DNA of 64,000 nucleotides, taken from positions 5,896 to 69,895 of the forward strand of contig CAJMMN010000008.1 in assembly GCA_905214525.1 (NCBI GenBank), read 5' to 3'. Each line of letters begins with the position of its first letter. The stretch's first letter is position 1. Shown here piece after piece: positions 7,213 to 15,568 of this stretch. This stretch comes from an uncultured bacterium (GTDB lineage Bacteria > Actinomycetota > Coriobacteriia > Coriobacteriales > Coriobacteriaceae). Made by a program: the position numbers and the translations under genes. The notes under the pieces are model-generated. The model was not told the origin of the DNA, did no database searches, and saw only the letters and a list, made by a program, of their open reading frames with translations.

Positions 7213-8490
7213 CTAGTGCTGTGCGACGACAACACCCAGGCCATCGGGGATGACGGCGACCTTGGCGTCGGCACCCTTCATCTCAAAGGCGAGCTTGAGC
7301 GCCTCCTCGAGGGTGTTGACCGGCGTCATGTGCATATCCTTGAGCATCTGGTGATCGCACAGGTCGGTAACCATGATCACGGGGTGATGTGCCAGGATGC
7401 GAGCGAAAATCTGGCTCGTCCACTGGTCGGGCAGGGTCTCGTCCTTGGGACGATCGATGCAGGCGCGCTCAAACTCCGCCGGATCGTTGTCGGCGATGTT
7501 GTGATAGAAGCCCTCGCCGCCGTGACCGTCGGCACAACCAGCGACATCGATAATCACGCCACCCTCGGGAAGCGTGGCCTCGGCAGCGCACATGCCCTTC
7601 ACGGCCTGGTAGATATTCTGGTCGAGCGGGTAGCCGCCGTTGGTGGTGATGGCGATCTCGCACTCGACGGGCTCAACGCCGGCAAGGCTCTTCACGAACT
7701 CGCAGCCAGCCTCGTGCGCCTTGTGGATGTCGCCGGCAAAGGAGCCAATGACCTCGTGCTTGCCGTTGAGCACCACGTTGAGCACAAAGGCAAGGTGGGC
7801 CATCTCAGCGGCGGCAAACATGTCCTCGCTCACGTGGTTGTGGCACAGGTTGCCGGCGCGCGAATGGGAATCGTTCACAAACTGGCCGTTGTGGTTGTAC
7901 ATGATGGTCTTGTAGCTGGCGATGCCAGGCAGGACGGACTTGCGGCTGCCAGAGAAACCGGCAAAGAAGTGCGGCTCAATGAAGCCCTCGGCAAGCAGCA
8001 GATCGCAATCGGCAGCAATCTTGTTGATGATGCACTCGCCACCAGAAGGCAGGGTGCCGATCTTTTTCATCATGCTGTCGTCAGTCGCGACGTGCATAAC
8101 GATTTCCTCGTTGGCAACGATCTCCTCGCCATACTTGTTGACGAGCTCCTCGTGCGTCGACGGACGGTGCATACCCGTAGCAACCAGAATGCGAACGCGC
8201 GCCTCAGGCGCAGCGGAGTGGATGTGATGCAGCAGAATAGGCATCGTCACACGCGAGGGAACGGGACGCGTATGATCGGAGCTAATGATGACAATATCCT
8301 TCTTGCCAGCACAAAGCTCCTCGAGCGAAGGCGAGCCATAAGGGTTGGCAAGCGACTCCTCTACTAGCTCTTCCTGCGATTTCGTGGTCTTAAACTCGTT
8401 TTGATGACCTTCCATCACACCCGCGAAGTTCTTATCCTCGAGCTCCAGATGCAACGTCTTGTGGTCAAACGGCAGTTCACATTCAAACAA
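7213..8490 (-). CDS. larA: Nickel-dependent lactate racemase
   Basis: LarA interconverts L- and D-lactate in the cytoplasm using a covalently bound nickel-pincer nucleotide. HRPSTHEELVNKYGE carries one conserved active-site histidine, GFIEPHFFAGF another, and SGSRKSVLPG the lysine to which the cofactor is attached. TNGGYPLDQNIYQAVKGM is also family-typical. The start assigned is the TTG at 8490, preceded by AAAGGAAGAGGG: it gives 425 residues, the normal length, whereas extending upstream adds residues unlike the family. larD follows as the second gene. The maturation proteins LarB and LarC1 are encoded convergently; LarE is not in this window. Confidence 0.95.
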   Translation of the reverse strand: MFECELPFDHKTLHLELEDKNFAGVMEGHQNEFKTTKSQEELVEESLANPYGSPSLEELCAGKKDIVIISSDHTRPVPSRVTMPILLHHIHSAAPEARVRILVATGMHRPSTHEELVNKYGEEIVANEEIVMHVATDDSMMKKIGTLPSGGECIINKIAADCDLLLAEGFIEPHFFAGFSGSRKSVLPGIASYKTIMYNHNGQFVNDSHSRAGNLCHNHVSEDMFAAAEMAHLAFVLNVVLNGKHEVIGSFAGDIHKAHEAGCEFVKSLAGVEPVECEIAITTNGGYPLDQNIYQAVKGMCAAEATLPEGGVIIDVAGCADGHGGEGFYHNIADNDPAEFERACIDRPKDETLPDQWTSQIFARILAHHPVIMVTDLCDHQMLKDMHMTPVNTLEEALKLAFEMKGADAKVAVIPDGLGVVVAQH

Positions 8491-8607
8491 TGACGAGCGC
8501 CCTCTTCCTTTCAACTGACACACTAGATAAACCGTTGGAAGGATACGCCGCTCACCGAAAAACACCACCGTCCACCGACTCATTAACACAACGTTCATAT
8601 TTGACCC

Positions 8608-8643
8608 ACAACAAAACAACCGCGATCCCAAACGGGACCGCGG
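8608..8643 (-). terminator. Hairpin with T-rich tail between ppc and larA
   Basis: On the minus strand the 10-bp arms at 8634-8643 and 8620-8629 (CCGCGGTCCC against GGGATCGCGG) are followed by TTGTTTTGTT. It lies 118 bp upstream of larA, so it may end read-through from ppc or act in a larA leader. No promoter for larA could be fixed with certainty in 8491-8607. Confidence 0.6.
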
Positions 8644-8696
8644 CCGCAACAGTCATAAGGCGAGAAGCGCCAAATGCGCCACCGAGATAAACCCCA

Positions 8697-8868
8697 TCCA
8701 AAACGCGCGTAGCGCACTTTATTTTCATCAGCTTTAATCCCCGAAGACCGAGGACGAAGGGACCCGATGGGTTTCCCTCCGAATGCATTCCGCAGCACGA
8801 AGCCCTTTCCAAACGCGCGAAGCGCGCCATTATTCCCCCAGCAGTAATCCGCCGAAGACCGGACATCG
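8697..8868. repeat. Degenerate tandem repeat, period about 110 bp
   Basis: Two related segments start at about 8698 and 8808. Each contains AAACGCGCG followed by a GCGC stem, and each ends in a TAATCC...CGAAGACCG stretch. They lie between ppc and larA next to the palindrome at 8871-8997. An apparent 115-codon frame across this region is not considered a gene. Confidence 0.4.
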
Positions 8869-8870
8869 CA

Positions 8871-8997
8871 GGGCCCGCCATCAGTTTACTTTTAGGCACA
8901 CTCCGCAGGACGCAAGAAGCCCTCGCCGCACGAAGTGCGCAGCGAGGGCTTCTTGCATGTCCGAGGACGTGCCTAAAAGTAAACTGATGGCGGGCCC
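8871..8997. repeat. Long palindromic element, copy 2 (same core, different 29-bp arms)
   Basis: Perfect 29-bp outer arms (8871-8899 and 8969-8997) enclose a 69-nt core almost the same as that of the element at 6286-6410, including TCCGCAGGACGCAA, the GCACGAAGTGC tip and TTGCATGTCCGAGGAC. The arms share no sequence with those of copy 1. It begins 21 bp beyond the ppc stop, so it probably also ends ppc transcription. Confidence 0.8.
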
Positions 8998-9018
8998 GGA
9001 CGACTACAGGGCTATCGA

Positions 9019-11832
9019 TTACCCCGTGTTCTGCAATCCTGCCGAGACGCCGGTCACAGTCGAAAGAATCAGGCTCATGTACTCAGCCTTCTTCTCCTCG
9101 GCCATCTCGTCCTGGTTCATACGCACCTCGCGAAGGGCGCGGACCTGGGCGATGGACAGGGCGTCGACGTAGGGGTTGCGCACGCGAACGGCGCAGCCGA
9201 GCACGCGGCGGCGCTGCAGCGGCCATTCGTCACCGACGATGGCAAGGACCCACTTACGGGTGAGTTGCATCTCGGTAAAGACCTTCTTGGACAGATCCTG
9301 GCGATCGCCCAGGTGCAGATACATCTTGGCGATGCGCTGGTCGGTCTTGGCGATCGACATCTCGATGTTGTCGATAAAGGTGCGGAAGAACGGCCACTCC
9401 TGGTAGGCAGCCTTAAGCTGGTCAAGATCGCCAAGCTGCTCGCAGGCGGTGCCCAGGCCGTACCAAGCGGCAAGGTTAATGCGCGCCTGGCTCCAGCTGA
9501 AGATCCACGGAATGGTACGCAGGTCGTCGAGCGACTTGGCGCCCAGACCGCGCTTGGCCGGACGCGAGCCAATCGGCAGCAGGCCAACCTCGGTCAGCGG
9601 CGTCACGGTCGAGAACCACGGCGTAAAGTCATCGGTGTGCAGCAGGTCCAGATAGCGTTCGTGGCTTACGGCGTTGAGCTTCTCTGCCATATCCCAGAAC
9701 TTCTGCGTGGTCTCGGTGTTAATCTTCTCGACGCTCGGGGCCGACTGCAAAAGCGTTGCGGCGGCAACGGACTCAACATGGCGCTGAGCCAGCGTGCGGT
9801 TGCCATAACGGGCAAAGATGACCTCGCCCTGCTCGGTAAGTTTAAAGAAGCAGTTGACCGAACCCTTGGGCTGAGCCAGCACGGCCTTGTTGGCCGGGCC
9901 GCCGCCACGGCCCACGGCGCCGCCACGACCGTGCATGAGCACCAGATCGATATCGTTTTTCTCTGCCCACTTGGCGATGCGCTCCTGCGCGGAGTGCAGC
10001 GCGAGCATGGCCGTGGTAGGACCGGCATCCTTGGAGGAGTCGGAGTAGCCCAGCATGACCTCCATGCGGCGATTGGTCTGGGCAAGGCGCTTCTGCACCA
10101 CGGGCAGCGCGAGCATCTGATCGAGCACGTCGACGCAGCCCTCGAGGTCCTCGAGCTGCTCGAACAGCGGAATCACGTCAAGTTCGGGGACGTCTTCCTC
10201 GTGCGCGAAGGACAGGTGGGCCAGCTCAAAGACATCGGCCACATGCTGGGCGCTCTTGGTAAACGAGATGATGTAGCGGTGGGCCATCTTCTTGCCGTAG
10301 CGCTTTTGGATGGAGCCGATGGCACGGAAGGTATCGATGACCTCGCGCGTCATGGGCTGCAGGTCGCCATGGATACCGTTCTCGTGGATATCCTTGAGGG
10401 CGCGGGCGTGCACCACGGAGTGCTGACGGAACTCCATCTCGACCATATGGAAGCCGAAGGACTCGACCTGCCAGATGATGGTCTGGACCGGGCCGTAGGC
10501 AGCACGGACGGCACCGCAGGCGGCCAGCGAGCGCTGGACGACGCGCAGGTCCTCCAGGAACTCATCGGCGCTGTGGTACATGGTGTCGGTGATGCGACGG
10601 ACGGTGGCGTTGAGTCGGTCTGCCATGACGAGCATGACGGCGCGATGCGGCTCGTGCTCGGAGATCAGCTCGGCGCGTGCCGTGTACTGGGTGCTCATCT
10701 CGACCTGATGGTTCCACAGGTTGATGAGCTCGGCAGACGGCTTGCTGTAGGTGGCCTCGAGCGTGAGGTTGCGGCCGATGCGGCGGCACTTGTCCTCGAG
10801 CTTGAGCACCATGTGGGTGAAGTATTTGGCGGCGACCTCACGGCTCACCTTGGCGGTGACGTTGGGGTTACCGTCGCGGTCGGAACCGATCCAGCTGCCG
10901 GGATGGAAGAAAGCCGGGCACAGCGGCGGCACGGTACCGGCCTTGTCGCCCAGCACCCAGTCGTCAAAACGACGATAGATGACGGGGATAACGTCGAACA
11001 GCGTGTTATCGAAGATGTCGATGATGGTATCGGCTTCCTCGACCGGCGTGGGCTTCTTGAGCGCGATGGGGCTCGTACGCACCAGGGCGTCGATCTCCTG
11101 CAGCATATGGCGCTCGTTCTCCACCAGGTCGGAGCCGCCCAGACGCGGACGCTCCTCCAGCAGGTTGGAGATACGGCGAATCTTGCCCTCGACGGCCTTG
11201 CGACGGGCTTCGGTGGGATGTGCGGTAAAGACAGGGTGGAACTCAAGCTTGCCGAGCAGCTCGTTGGCGCCCTCGACACCCATCTCGTTTACCAACTGGT
11301 GATAGGCGACGGTGAGTTCGTTGGCGGGATCGACCTCGGTATCGGTCGACGCACCGGCCTCGCGCTCGCGCAGCTGCGCCACGCGGTAATTCTCCTCCGA
11401 CAGGTTTGCCAGATGGAAGAAGCTCGTAAAGGCGCGGACGATAACCTGCTGTTTATCGAGCGGCAGGCTGTCGATCAGATCGACGACTTCGCGAAACGCC
11501 ACGGCGGTGGGCTCGTCGGCAGTGGGCACGCCCTGCTCGTCGACGGACTCATCGGCAGCACGGCTACCGGGGTTGCCGGCATTGGCCACAATCTCGGCTG
11601 TCAAAATCTTGTCGAACAGGTCCGCGATCTCGGGATCATACTCGCTAAGCACACGGCGCTCCAGGCGCAAGAACAGCGCCAGATTGTCGCGCAGCTCCTC
11701 GGGGATCTCGATCTCGGCGAGACGCTCCTTGGACTCGGCATTCGAGCCGATTCGGTTAACGAGGCGGTTGACCACGGCAGCGACGCGCGCCGCGGCTTCG
11801 GGTACAGACTGGTTGCTTAGGTTCTCAGCCAC
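9019..11832 (-). CDS. ppc: Phosphoenolpyruvate carboxylase
   Basis: This enzyme adds bicarbonate to phosphoenolpyruvate to give oxaloacetate, refilling the C4-acid pool. The 937 residues contain VFTAHPTEARRKAV with the catalytic histidine, GYSDSSKDAG, the glycine-rich loop MHGRGGAVGRGGGP and the conserved C terminus ending QNTG, so the gene is intact. I chose the GTG at 11832, which follows GGGAGGAAAC. The ATG 12 nt upstream lies directly against AAGGAGGA, too close for normal initiation. It is a single-gene unit; the palindrome at 8871-8997 follows it. The region 11833-11996 upstream is AT-richer and probably holds the promoter; no operator was recognised. Confidence 0.97.
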   Translation of the reverse strand: MAENLSNQSVPEAAARVAAVVNRLVNRIGSNAESKERLAEIEIPEELRDNLALFLRLERRVLSEYDPEIADLFDKILTAEIVANAGNPGSRAADESVDEQGVPTADEPTAVAFREVVDLIDSLPLDKQQVIVRAFTSFFHLANLSEENYRVAQLREREAGASTDTEVDPANELTVAYHQLVNEMGVEGANELLGKLEFHPVFTAHPTEARRKAVEGKIRRISNLLEERPRLGGSDLVENERHMLQEIDALVRTSPIALKKPTPVEEADTIIDIFDNTLFDVIPVIYRRFDDWVLGDKAGTVPPLCPAFFHPGSWIGSDRDGNPNVTAKVSREVAAKYFTHMVLKLEDKCRRIGRNLTLEATYSKPSAELINLWNHQVEMSTQYTARAELISEHEPHRAVMLVMADRLNATVRRITDTMYHSADEFLEDLRVVQRSLAACGAVRAAYGPVQTIIWQVESFGFHMVEMEFRQHSVVHARALKDIHENGIHGDLQPMTREVIDTFRAIGSIQKRYGKKMAHRYIISFTKSAQHVADVFELAHLSFAHEEDVPELDVIPLFEQLEDLEGCVDVLDQMLALPVVQKRLAQTNRRMEVMLGYSDSSKDAGPTTAMLALHSAQERIAKWAEKNDIDLVLMHGRGGAVGRGGGPANKAVLAQPKGSVNCFFKLTEQGEVIFARYGNRTLAQRHVESVAAATLLQSAPSVEKINTETTQKFWDMAEKLNAVSHERYLDLLHTDDFTPWFSTVTPLTEVGLLPIGSRPAKRGLGAKSLDDLRTIPWIFSWSQARINLAAWYGLGTACEQLGDLDQLKAAYQEWPFFRTFIDNIEMSIAKTDQRIAKMYLHLGDRQDLSKKVFTEMQLTRKWVLAIVGDEWPLQRRRVLGCAVRVRNPYVDALSIAQVRALREVRMNQDEMAEEKKAEYMSLILSTVTGVSAGLQNTG

Positions 11833-11995
11833 GTTTCCTCCCATTCCTCCTTCTATGCACGTAACATGCGGTATCCATTATAGGCACTCGGCAAAAACTT
11901 TCGGAGCTGATTGCGCTTTACCACACAAAAGTATTTTCTGCATTGCAAGGGTTTTTGCCCCAAATGGTCGTATTTCTCGGTGGACGGCATATGCA

Positions 11996-12032
11996 AACGG
12001 GGGCATTCCGCATAAATGCGAAACACCCCCGT
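11996..12032 (-). terminator. Hairpin downstream of hisS
   Basis: On the minus strand CGGGGG...CCCCCG arms enclose a second paired segment around GCATTTATGC and are followed by a short T-run. It lies about 60 bp beyond the hisS stop. Confidence 0.6.
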
Positions 12033-12089
12033 AACAATCGCTCTCCATGAGCAGGGCACGTTAGCAGGCCCGCAGCTCAAAAAGATGCG

Positions 12090-13403
12090 CTACAGGCGCT
12101 CGCGAACCGCCTCGACGACGTTGACCAGATCGACGAGAACCTCGTCATGGCTCTCCATGTCGCGCACCTTGACCTTGCCGGCGGCAAGCTCGTCGCCGCC
12201 CAAGACCAAAATGAGCTTGGCGCCCACCTTGTCGGCCTGCTTAAACTGGGCCTTGAGCGAACGACCCTGGTAGTCGGCCTCGGTCACGATGCCTGCGGAG
12301 CGAAGCTCCTGCGTGATGGCAAAGACGTTCTGACGCAGATCCTTGCCGGCGTTGGCAACGTAGACGCACGGGGTCTCATCGGCGCCCAGGTCGCTGCCAA
12401 AGGCCTGCAGGGCCAGCAGGGCGCGCTCAAAACCGACGGCGAAGCCGACGCCGGCCGTGGGCTTGCCGCCCTCGAGCTCGACCAAGCCGTCATAGCGACC
12501 GCCGCCACCGATGGAGCCGACGCCGGCACCGGGAGCCTCGACCTCAAAGACGGTGCGGGTGTAGTAGTCCAGACCACGCACCAGGGTGGGATCCTCGACA
12601 TACTCGATACCGGCGGCATCCAGATAGCGCTTGACCTGCTCGTAGTGCTCACGGCACTCGTCGCACAGGTTGTCACCCATCAGCGGAGCCTCGGCCATGA
12701 TCTCGCGGCAGTGGTCGTTCTTGCAGTCGAAGGCACGCAGCGGGTTGAGCTCGGCGCGCTCGCGGCACTCATCGCACATCTCGTCGGCGTGATCGAGGAT
12801 GAACTGCTTAACCTGCTCGCGATAAGCCGGACGGCACTGGGCGTCACCCATCGAGTTGATGAGCAGACGAAGCTTGGAAAGGTCGAAGCCCAGACGCTTG
12901 TAGAACTCCATGAGCATGATGATGCACTCGGCGTCTGCCGCCGGATCGGGAGCGCCGAGCCACTCGATGCCCACCTGGTGGAACTGGCGCAGGCGGCCCT
13001 TCTGGGGACGCTCGCCGCGGAACATGGCCTCGGCGTAGTACGCCTTAAACGGCGTGGAGCCCTGGGGCACCAGATTGTTCTCGACGACGGCGCGCACCAC
13101 GCCGGCCGTGCCCTCGGGGCGAAGTGCCAGGCGCTGCTTGGGCTTGAGCTTGGTGTCGGTGCCCTCGGTAAAGACGCGCTCCAGGTTGGCACCGCTGAAC
13201 ACGCGGAACATTTCCTTGCGCACGACGTCGGTCGACTGGCCGATACCGTGGACAAACACGTCCACCTGCTCGATCGCGGGCGTCTCGATGGGTTTAAAAC
13301 CAAACGGCTCGAACACGCCAGCCGCAATCTGCTGCATCTTTTGCCAGGCGCGCATCTCGGCGCCGATAAGGTCGCGGGTTCCCTCCGCCTTCTGTGCCTG
13401 CAT
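12090..13403 (-). CDS. hisS: Histidyl-tRNA synthetase
   Basis: This class II synthetase charges tRNA-His. The 437 residues include motif 2 (YYAEAMFRGERPQKGRLRQF), the histidine-specific RGLDYYTRTVFEV, GGGRYDGL and a C-terminal anticodon-binding domain. Between them is an insertion with paired cysteines (CDEC, CKNDHC, CDEC), as in many bacterial HisRS. The ATG at 13403 is preceded by AAAGGTG and fits the family N terminus QKAEGTRDL; an upstream TTG (13409) would add only two residues. It is followed by a hairpin terminator and has no co-transcribed neighbour. No T-box was recognised upstream. Confidence 0.97.
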   Translation of the reverse strand: MQAQKAEGTRDLIGAEMRAWQKMQQIAAGVFEPFGFKPIETPAIEQVDVFVHGIGQSTDVVRKEMFRVFSGANLERVFTEGTDTKLKPKQRLALRPEGTAGVVRAVVENNLVPQGSTPFKAYYAEAMFRGERPQKGRLRQFHQVGIEWLGAPDPAADAECIIMLMEFYKRLGFDLSKLRLLINSMGDAQCRPAYREQVKQFILDHADEMCDECRERAELNPLRAFDCKNDHCREIMAEAPLMGDNLCDECREHYEQVKRYLDAAGIEYVEDPTLVRGLDYYTRTVFEVEAPGAGVGSIGGGGRYDGLVELEGGKPTAGVGFAVGFERALLALQAFGSDLGADETPCVYVANAGKDLRQNVFAITQELRSAGIVTEADYQGRSLKAQFKQADKVGAKLILVLGGDELAAGKVKVRDMESHDEVLVDLVNVVEAVRERL

Positions 13404-13468
13404 GGGCAAACACCTTTCTTTTGTATCGCGTCATAGGTAACGGTCATTATACGGCACAAAGCAGCAAC

Positions 13469-13670
13469 GCGGCGGCGCGTCTGACCGAACGAGGGTATGG
13501 GGACTCGTTCGGCCAGACGCGCCGCCGCTGTTTGTGATCCCTTTTCCTCCGTCCCCTTCGGATTACGTGATCCCTTGGGGACGGAGGAAAAGGGATCATT
13601 TCGTAGACCCGTGGCTGCCCTGGAAACCGAATGACGGTACGAGCATCCATTCGGCTTCCAAGGCAGCCAC
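13469..13670. repeat. Cluster of three long hairpins
   Basis: Three consecutive inverted repeats fill most of the 305-bp gap between hisS and the MFS remnant: 13469-13493 with 13504-13528 (25 bp, one mismatch), 13535-13556 with 13577-13598 (22 bp, perfect) and 13611-13633 with 13648-13670 (23 bp, two mismatches). The three differ in sequence. None has a T-run. No gene was seen in this gap. Confidence 0.75.
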
Positions 13671-13708
13671 GGACAAAACGGGGCAAAGAGCTACGAGCGA
13701 CGTCGTCC

Positions 13709-14117
13709 CTACTCCCCCGCCACGCTCGCGCGCAGCTTAGCCGCGATGGGCTCAGACGCCGGCAGGAACACCAGCATTGCCACCGAGCACGCCAGGCACA
13801 CGATCCATGTGCTCGTAAAGGAGCCCGTGGCATCGAACAGTATTCCCGAGACGATGGCGCCCACCGTGCCGCCAACCATCTCGAGCGAGGTAATGGTGCC
13901 CGTGACCTTACCCAGGTCGGCCATGCCAAACTGCTTAGACGCAGCGATAGTGGGCGTTGGAGATGGTGTACTGCGCAAGGGAAATGCCCAGGTCGCTGAC
14001 GATCAACGGCTGGAACAGGCTCATGCAGTTGACGAAAATGATGTAGCACGTGGCCATGATCACAAAGCCGGAGGCCACCACGAGCCAGCCGGGGAAGAAC
14101 TTACGTTGCTGAGACAT
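13709..14117 (-). pseudogene. MFS transporter remnant with large internal deletion
   Basis: The start (MSQQRKFFPGWLVVASGF, ATG 14117) is the first membrane segment of an oxalate/formate-antiporter-like MFS permease, and it runs normally to GISLAQYTISNA near 13945. After that the frame breaks. In another frame the C-terminal end of such a permease resumes (AASKQFGMADLGKVTGTIT to the stop at 13709, about 85 residues with two membrane segments). Roughly 140 of the expected 400 or so residues remain, so the middle of the gene has been lost and the parts are out of frame. A functional product is not expected. It lies 39 bp from the M20 amidohydrolase stop, so it once followed that gene. Confidence 0.8.
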
Positions 14118-14156
14118 ACTGTTCCTTTTTAAGCAAACGAGTAGCAAGATTGGGTG

Positions 14157-15452
14157 CTACCGGTGGTCGGCGATGTAGCCCAAAGCGACGGCGGCATAAG
14201 CCGCGGCGCCAAGGGGAAGCTCGGCATCGCTAAAACGTGCCTTGGGATGATGCTGAGCAAAATGCTCGTCCGTATCAGTCACAGCAGCGCCCACGGTAAA
14301 GTACGCGCTCGGGATCTCGCTCGAGATCAACGCGAAGTCCTCGCTCGCCATGGCGTGGAACAGCGGCAGGAAGGCGGACTTGGGCAGCACCGCGCCCACG
14401 TAGCCAAGCGACGCCTGCGTCATATCGTCATCGAGTACGAGCGGGGGAACATCCGAGAGTGTCTCGATAGTCGCCGGCGTACGATAGGTCGTGGCAACGC
14501 CTTTGACGACCTCCGCGATGCGGGTCTTGAGGCGCTCCATGAGCTCGACGTCGAAGCCACGCAGCGTTCCCTCGAGCACACAAGTGTCGGGGATGACATT
14601 TGCGGCCTGACCGCCGGCGAACTTGCCAACGGTAAGCGCGACCTCCTTGGCCGCTGGCACCTCGCGGGAGATAAGCTCCTGGAGCGCCAGGTGCACATGG
14701 ACGCCGGCCGTGATGGGGTCGATGCAGATCTCGGGGCTCGAGCCATGGCCGCCCTTGCCCTGCAGCGTGATGCGGAAACCGTACACGCCCGAAAGCGCCG
14801 GGCTCCCATAGAGCACCAGGCCGAGCGGCGATTGGCTGTTGACGTGCATGGCAAAGGCAGCCTGGGGGCGCGGGTTCTGCAGCAGGCCATCGGCGATGGC
14901 AGCGCGGGCTCCCTCAAAGGTCTCCTCACCCGGCTGGAACAGCAGTTTGACGGTGGCATTGGCGTCGACAAGCTCGGCCTCGCGGGCCTTGAGCAAACGG
15001 GCCGCGCCGAGCAGCGCCGTCGCATGCATATCGTGGCCACAAGCGTGCATGCAGCCGTTGGTGGAAGCGAAAGGCTCGCCCGATTCCTCGACAACGGGCA
15101 GGGCATCCATGTCGCCACGGAGCATGATGACCGTACCGGCCTGTTCGTCCGCGCAGACGCCATTGCCCTGGGCAGCGGCGGCACCGGCGCCGACAAGGCC
15201 CAAAACACAGGAACCATCGACGAGCGTGGCAAATGGGATTTCCATCTCGGTCAGGCGCGCTTGAATATACGCAGAGGTCTGCGGGAGGCTATTACCCAGC
15301 TCGGGCATCTGGTGTAAATCGTGTCGCCACACAACGAGCTCGTCTGCAAAAGCCTGAGCTTCTGCAACGAGACCGTCACCGATAGCGGCCTGCGCCGCTG
15401 CGGTGGCCTTGGGCGCTGATTGCGGTTGAAGATCGGACAGAGCTGGTGCCAT
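14157..15452 (-). CDS. M20-family amidohydrolase (N-acyl amino acid / aminobenzoyl-glutamate type)
   Basis: This 431-residue cytoplasmic metallohydrolase belongs to the M20D branch that removes acyl or related groups from amino acids. Metal ligands are visible in MHACGHDMHATALLG, FQPGEET and HHPKARFSD; RGDMDALPV and the dimerisation-domain GKGGHGSSPE are also typical. The ATG at 15452 follows GGAGGG at good spacing. The adjacent MFS remnant suggests that substrate uptake and hydrolysis were once linked. A short inverted repeat (15482-15503) lies in its promoter region. The exact substrate cannot be deduced from motifs; hippurate, N-acetyl amino acids and indole-acetyl conjugates are all cleaved by relatives. 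Confidence 0.9.
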   Translation of the reverse strand: MAPALSDLQPQSAPKATAAAQAAIGDGLVAEAQAFADELVVWRHDLHQMPELGNSLPQTSAYIQARLTEMEIPFATLVDGSCVLGLVGAGAAAAQGNGVCADEQAGTVIMLRGDMDALPVVEESGEPFASTNGCMHACGHDMHATALLGAARLLKAREAELVDANATVKLLFQPGEETFEGARAAIADGLLQNPRPQAAFAMHVNSQSPLGLVLYGSPALSGVYGFRITLQGKGGHGSSPEICIDPITAGVHVHLALQELISREVPAAKEVALTVGKFAGGQAANVIPDTCVLEGTLRGFDVELMERLKTRIAEVVKGVATTYRTPATIETLSDVPPLVLDDDMTQASLGYVGAVLPKSAFLPLFHAMASEDFALISSEIPSAYFTVGAAVTDTDEHFAQHHPKARFSDAELPLGAAAYAAVALGYIADHR

Positions 15453-15481
15453 AAATGCCCTCCAGTAACGTTTTTGCAGCA

Positions 15482-15503
15482 AGCACTTTGATAGCATAAA
15501 GTG
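15482..15503. promoter_or_regulatory. Inverted repeat GCACTTT-N8-AAAGTGC upstream of the amidohydrolase
   Basis: A perfect 7-bp inverted repeat lies 30-51 bp upstream of the amidohydrolase start. It is short and AT-rich in the middle, which suits an operator better than a terminator; no regulator is encoded beside it. Confidence 0.35.
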
Positions 15504-15530
15504 CAAGGTACAACTTTAAGGGCGACGCAT

Positions 15531-15556
15531 AAAAAATGCCGCCCCGAGAGGGCGGC
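15531..15556 (-). terminator. Rho-independent terminator of the DMT permease gene
   Basis: On the minus strand GCCGCCC and GGGCGGC pair around a short loop and are followed by ATTTTTT, 13 bp after the stop of the 15569-16552 gene. Confidence 0.85.
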
Positions 15557-15568
15557 GCAACAAGTTGT

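Noticed and set aside
8552..8899. 115-codon minus-strand frame between ppc and larA
   Set aside because: It runs through the palindrome, degenerate repeats and a terminator hairpin and overlaps the larA leader; it has no ribosome-binding site or family resemblance.
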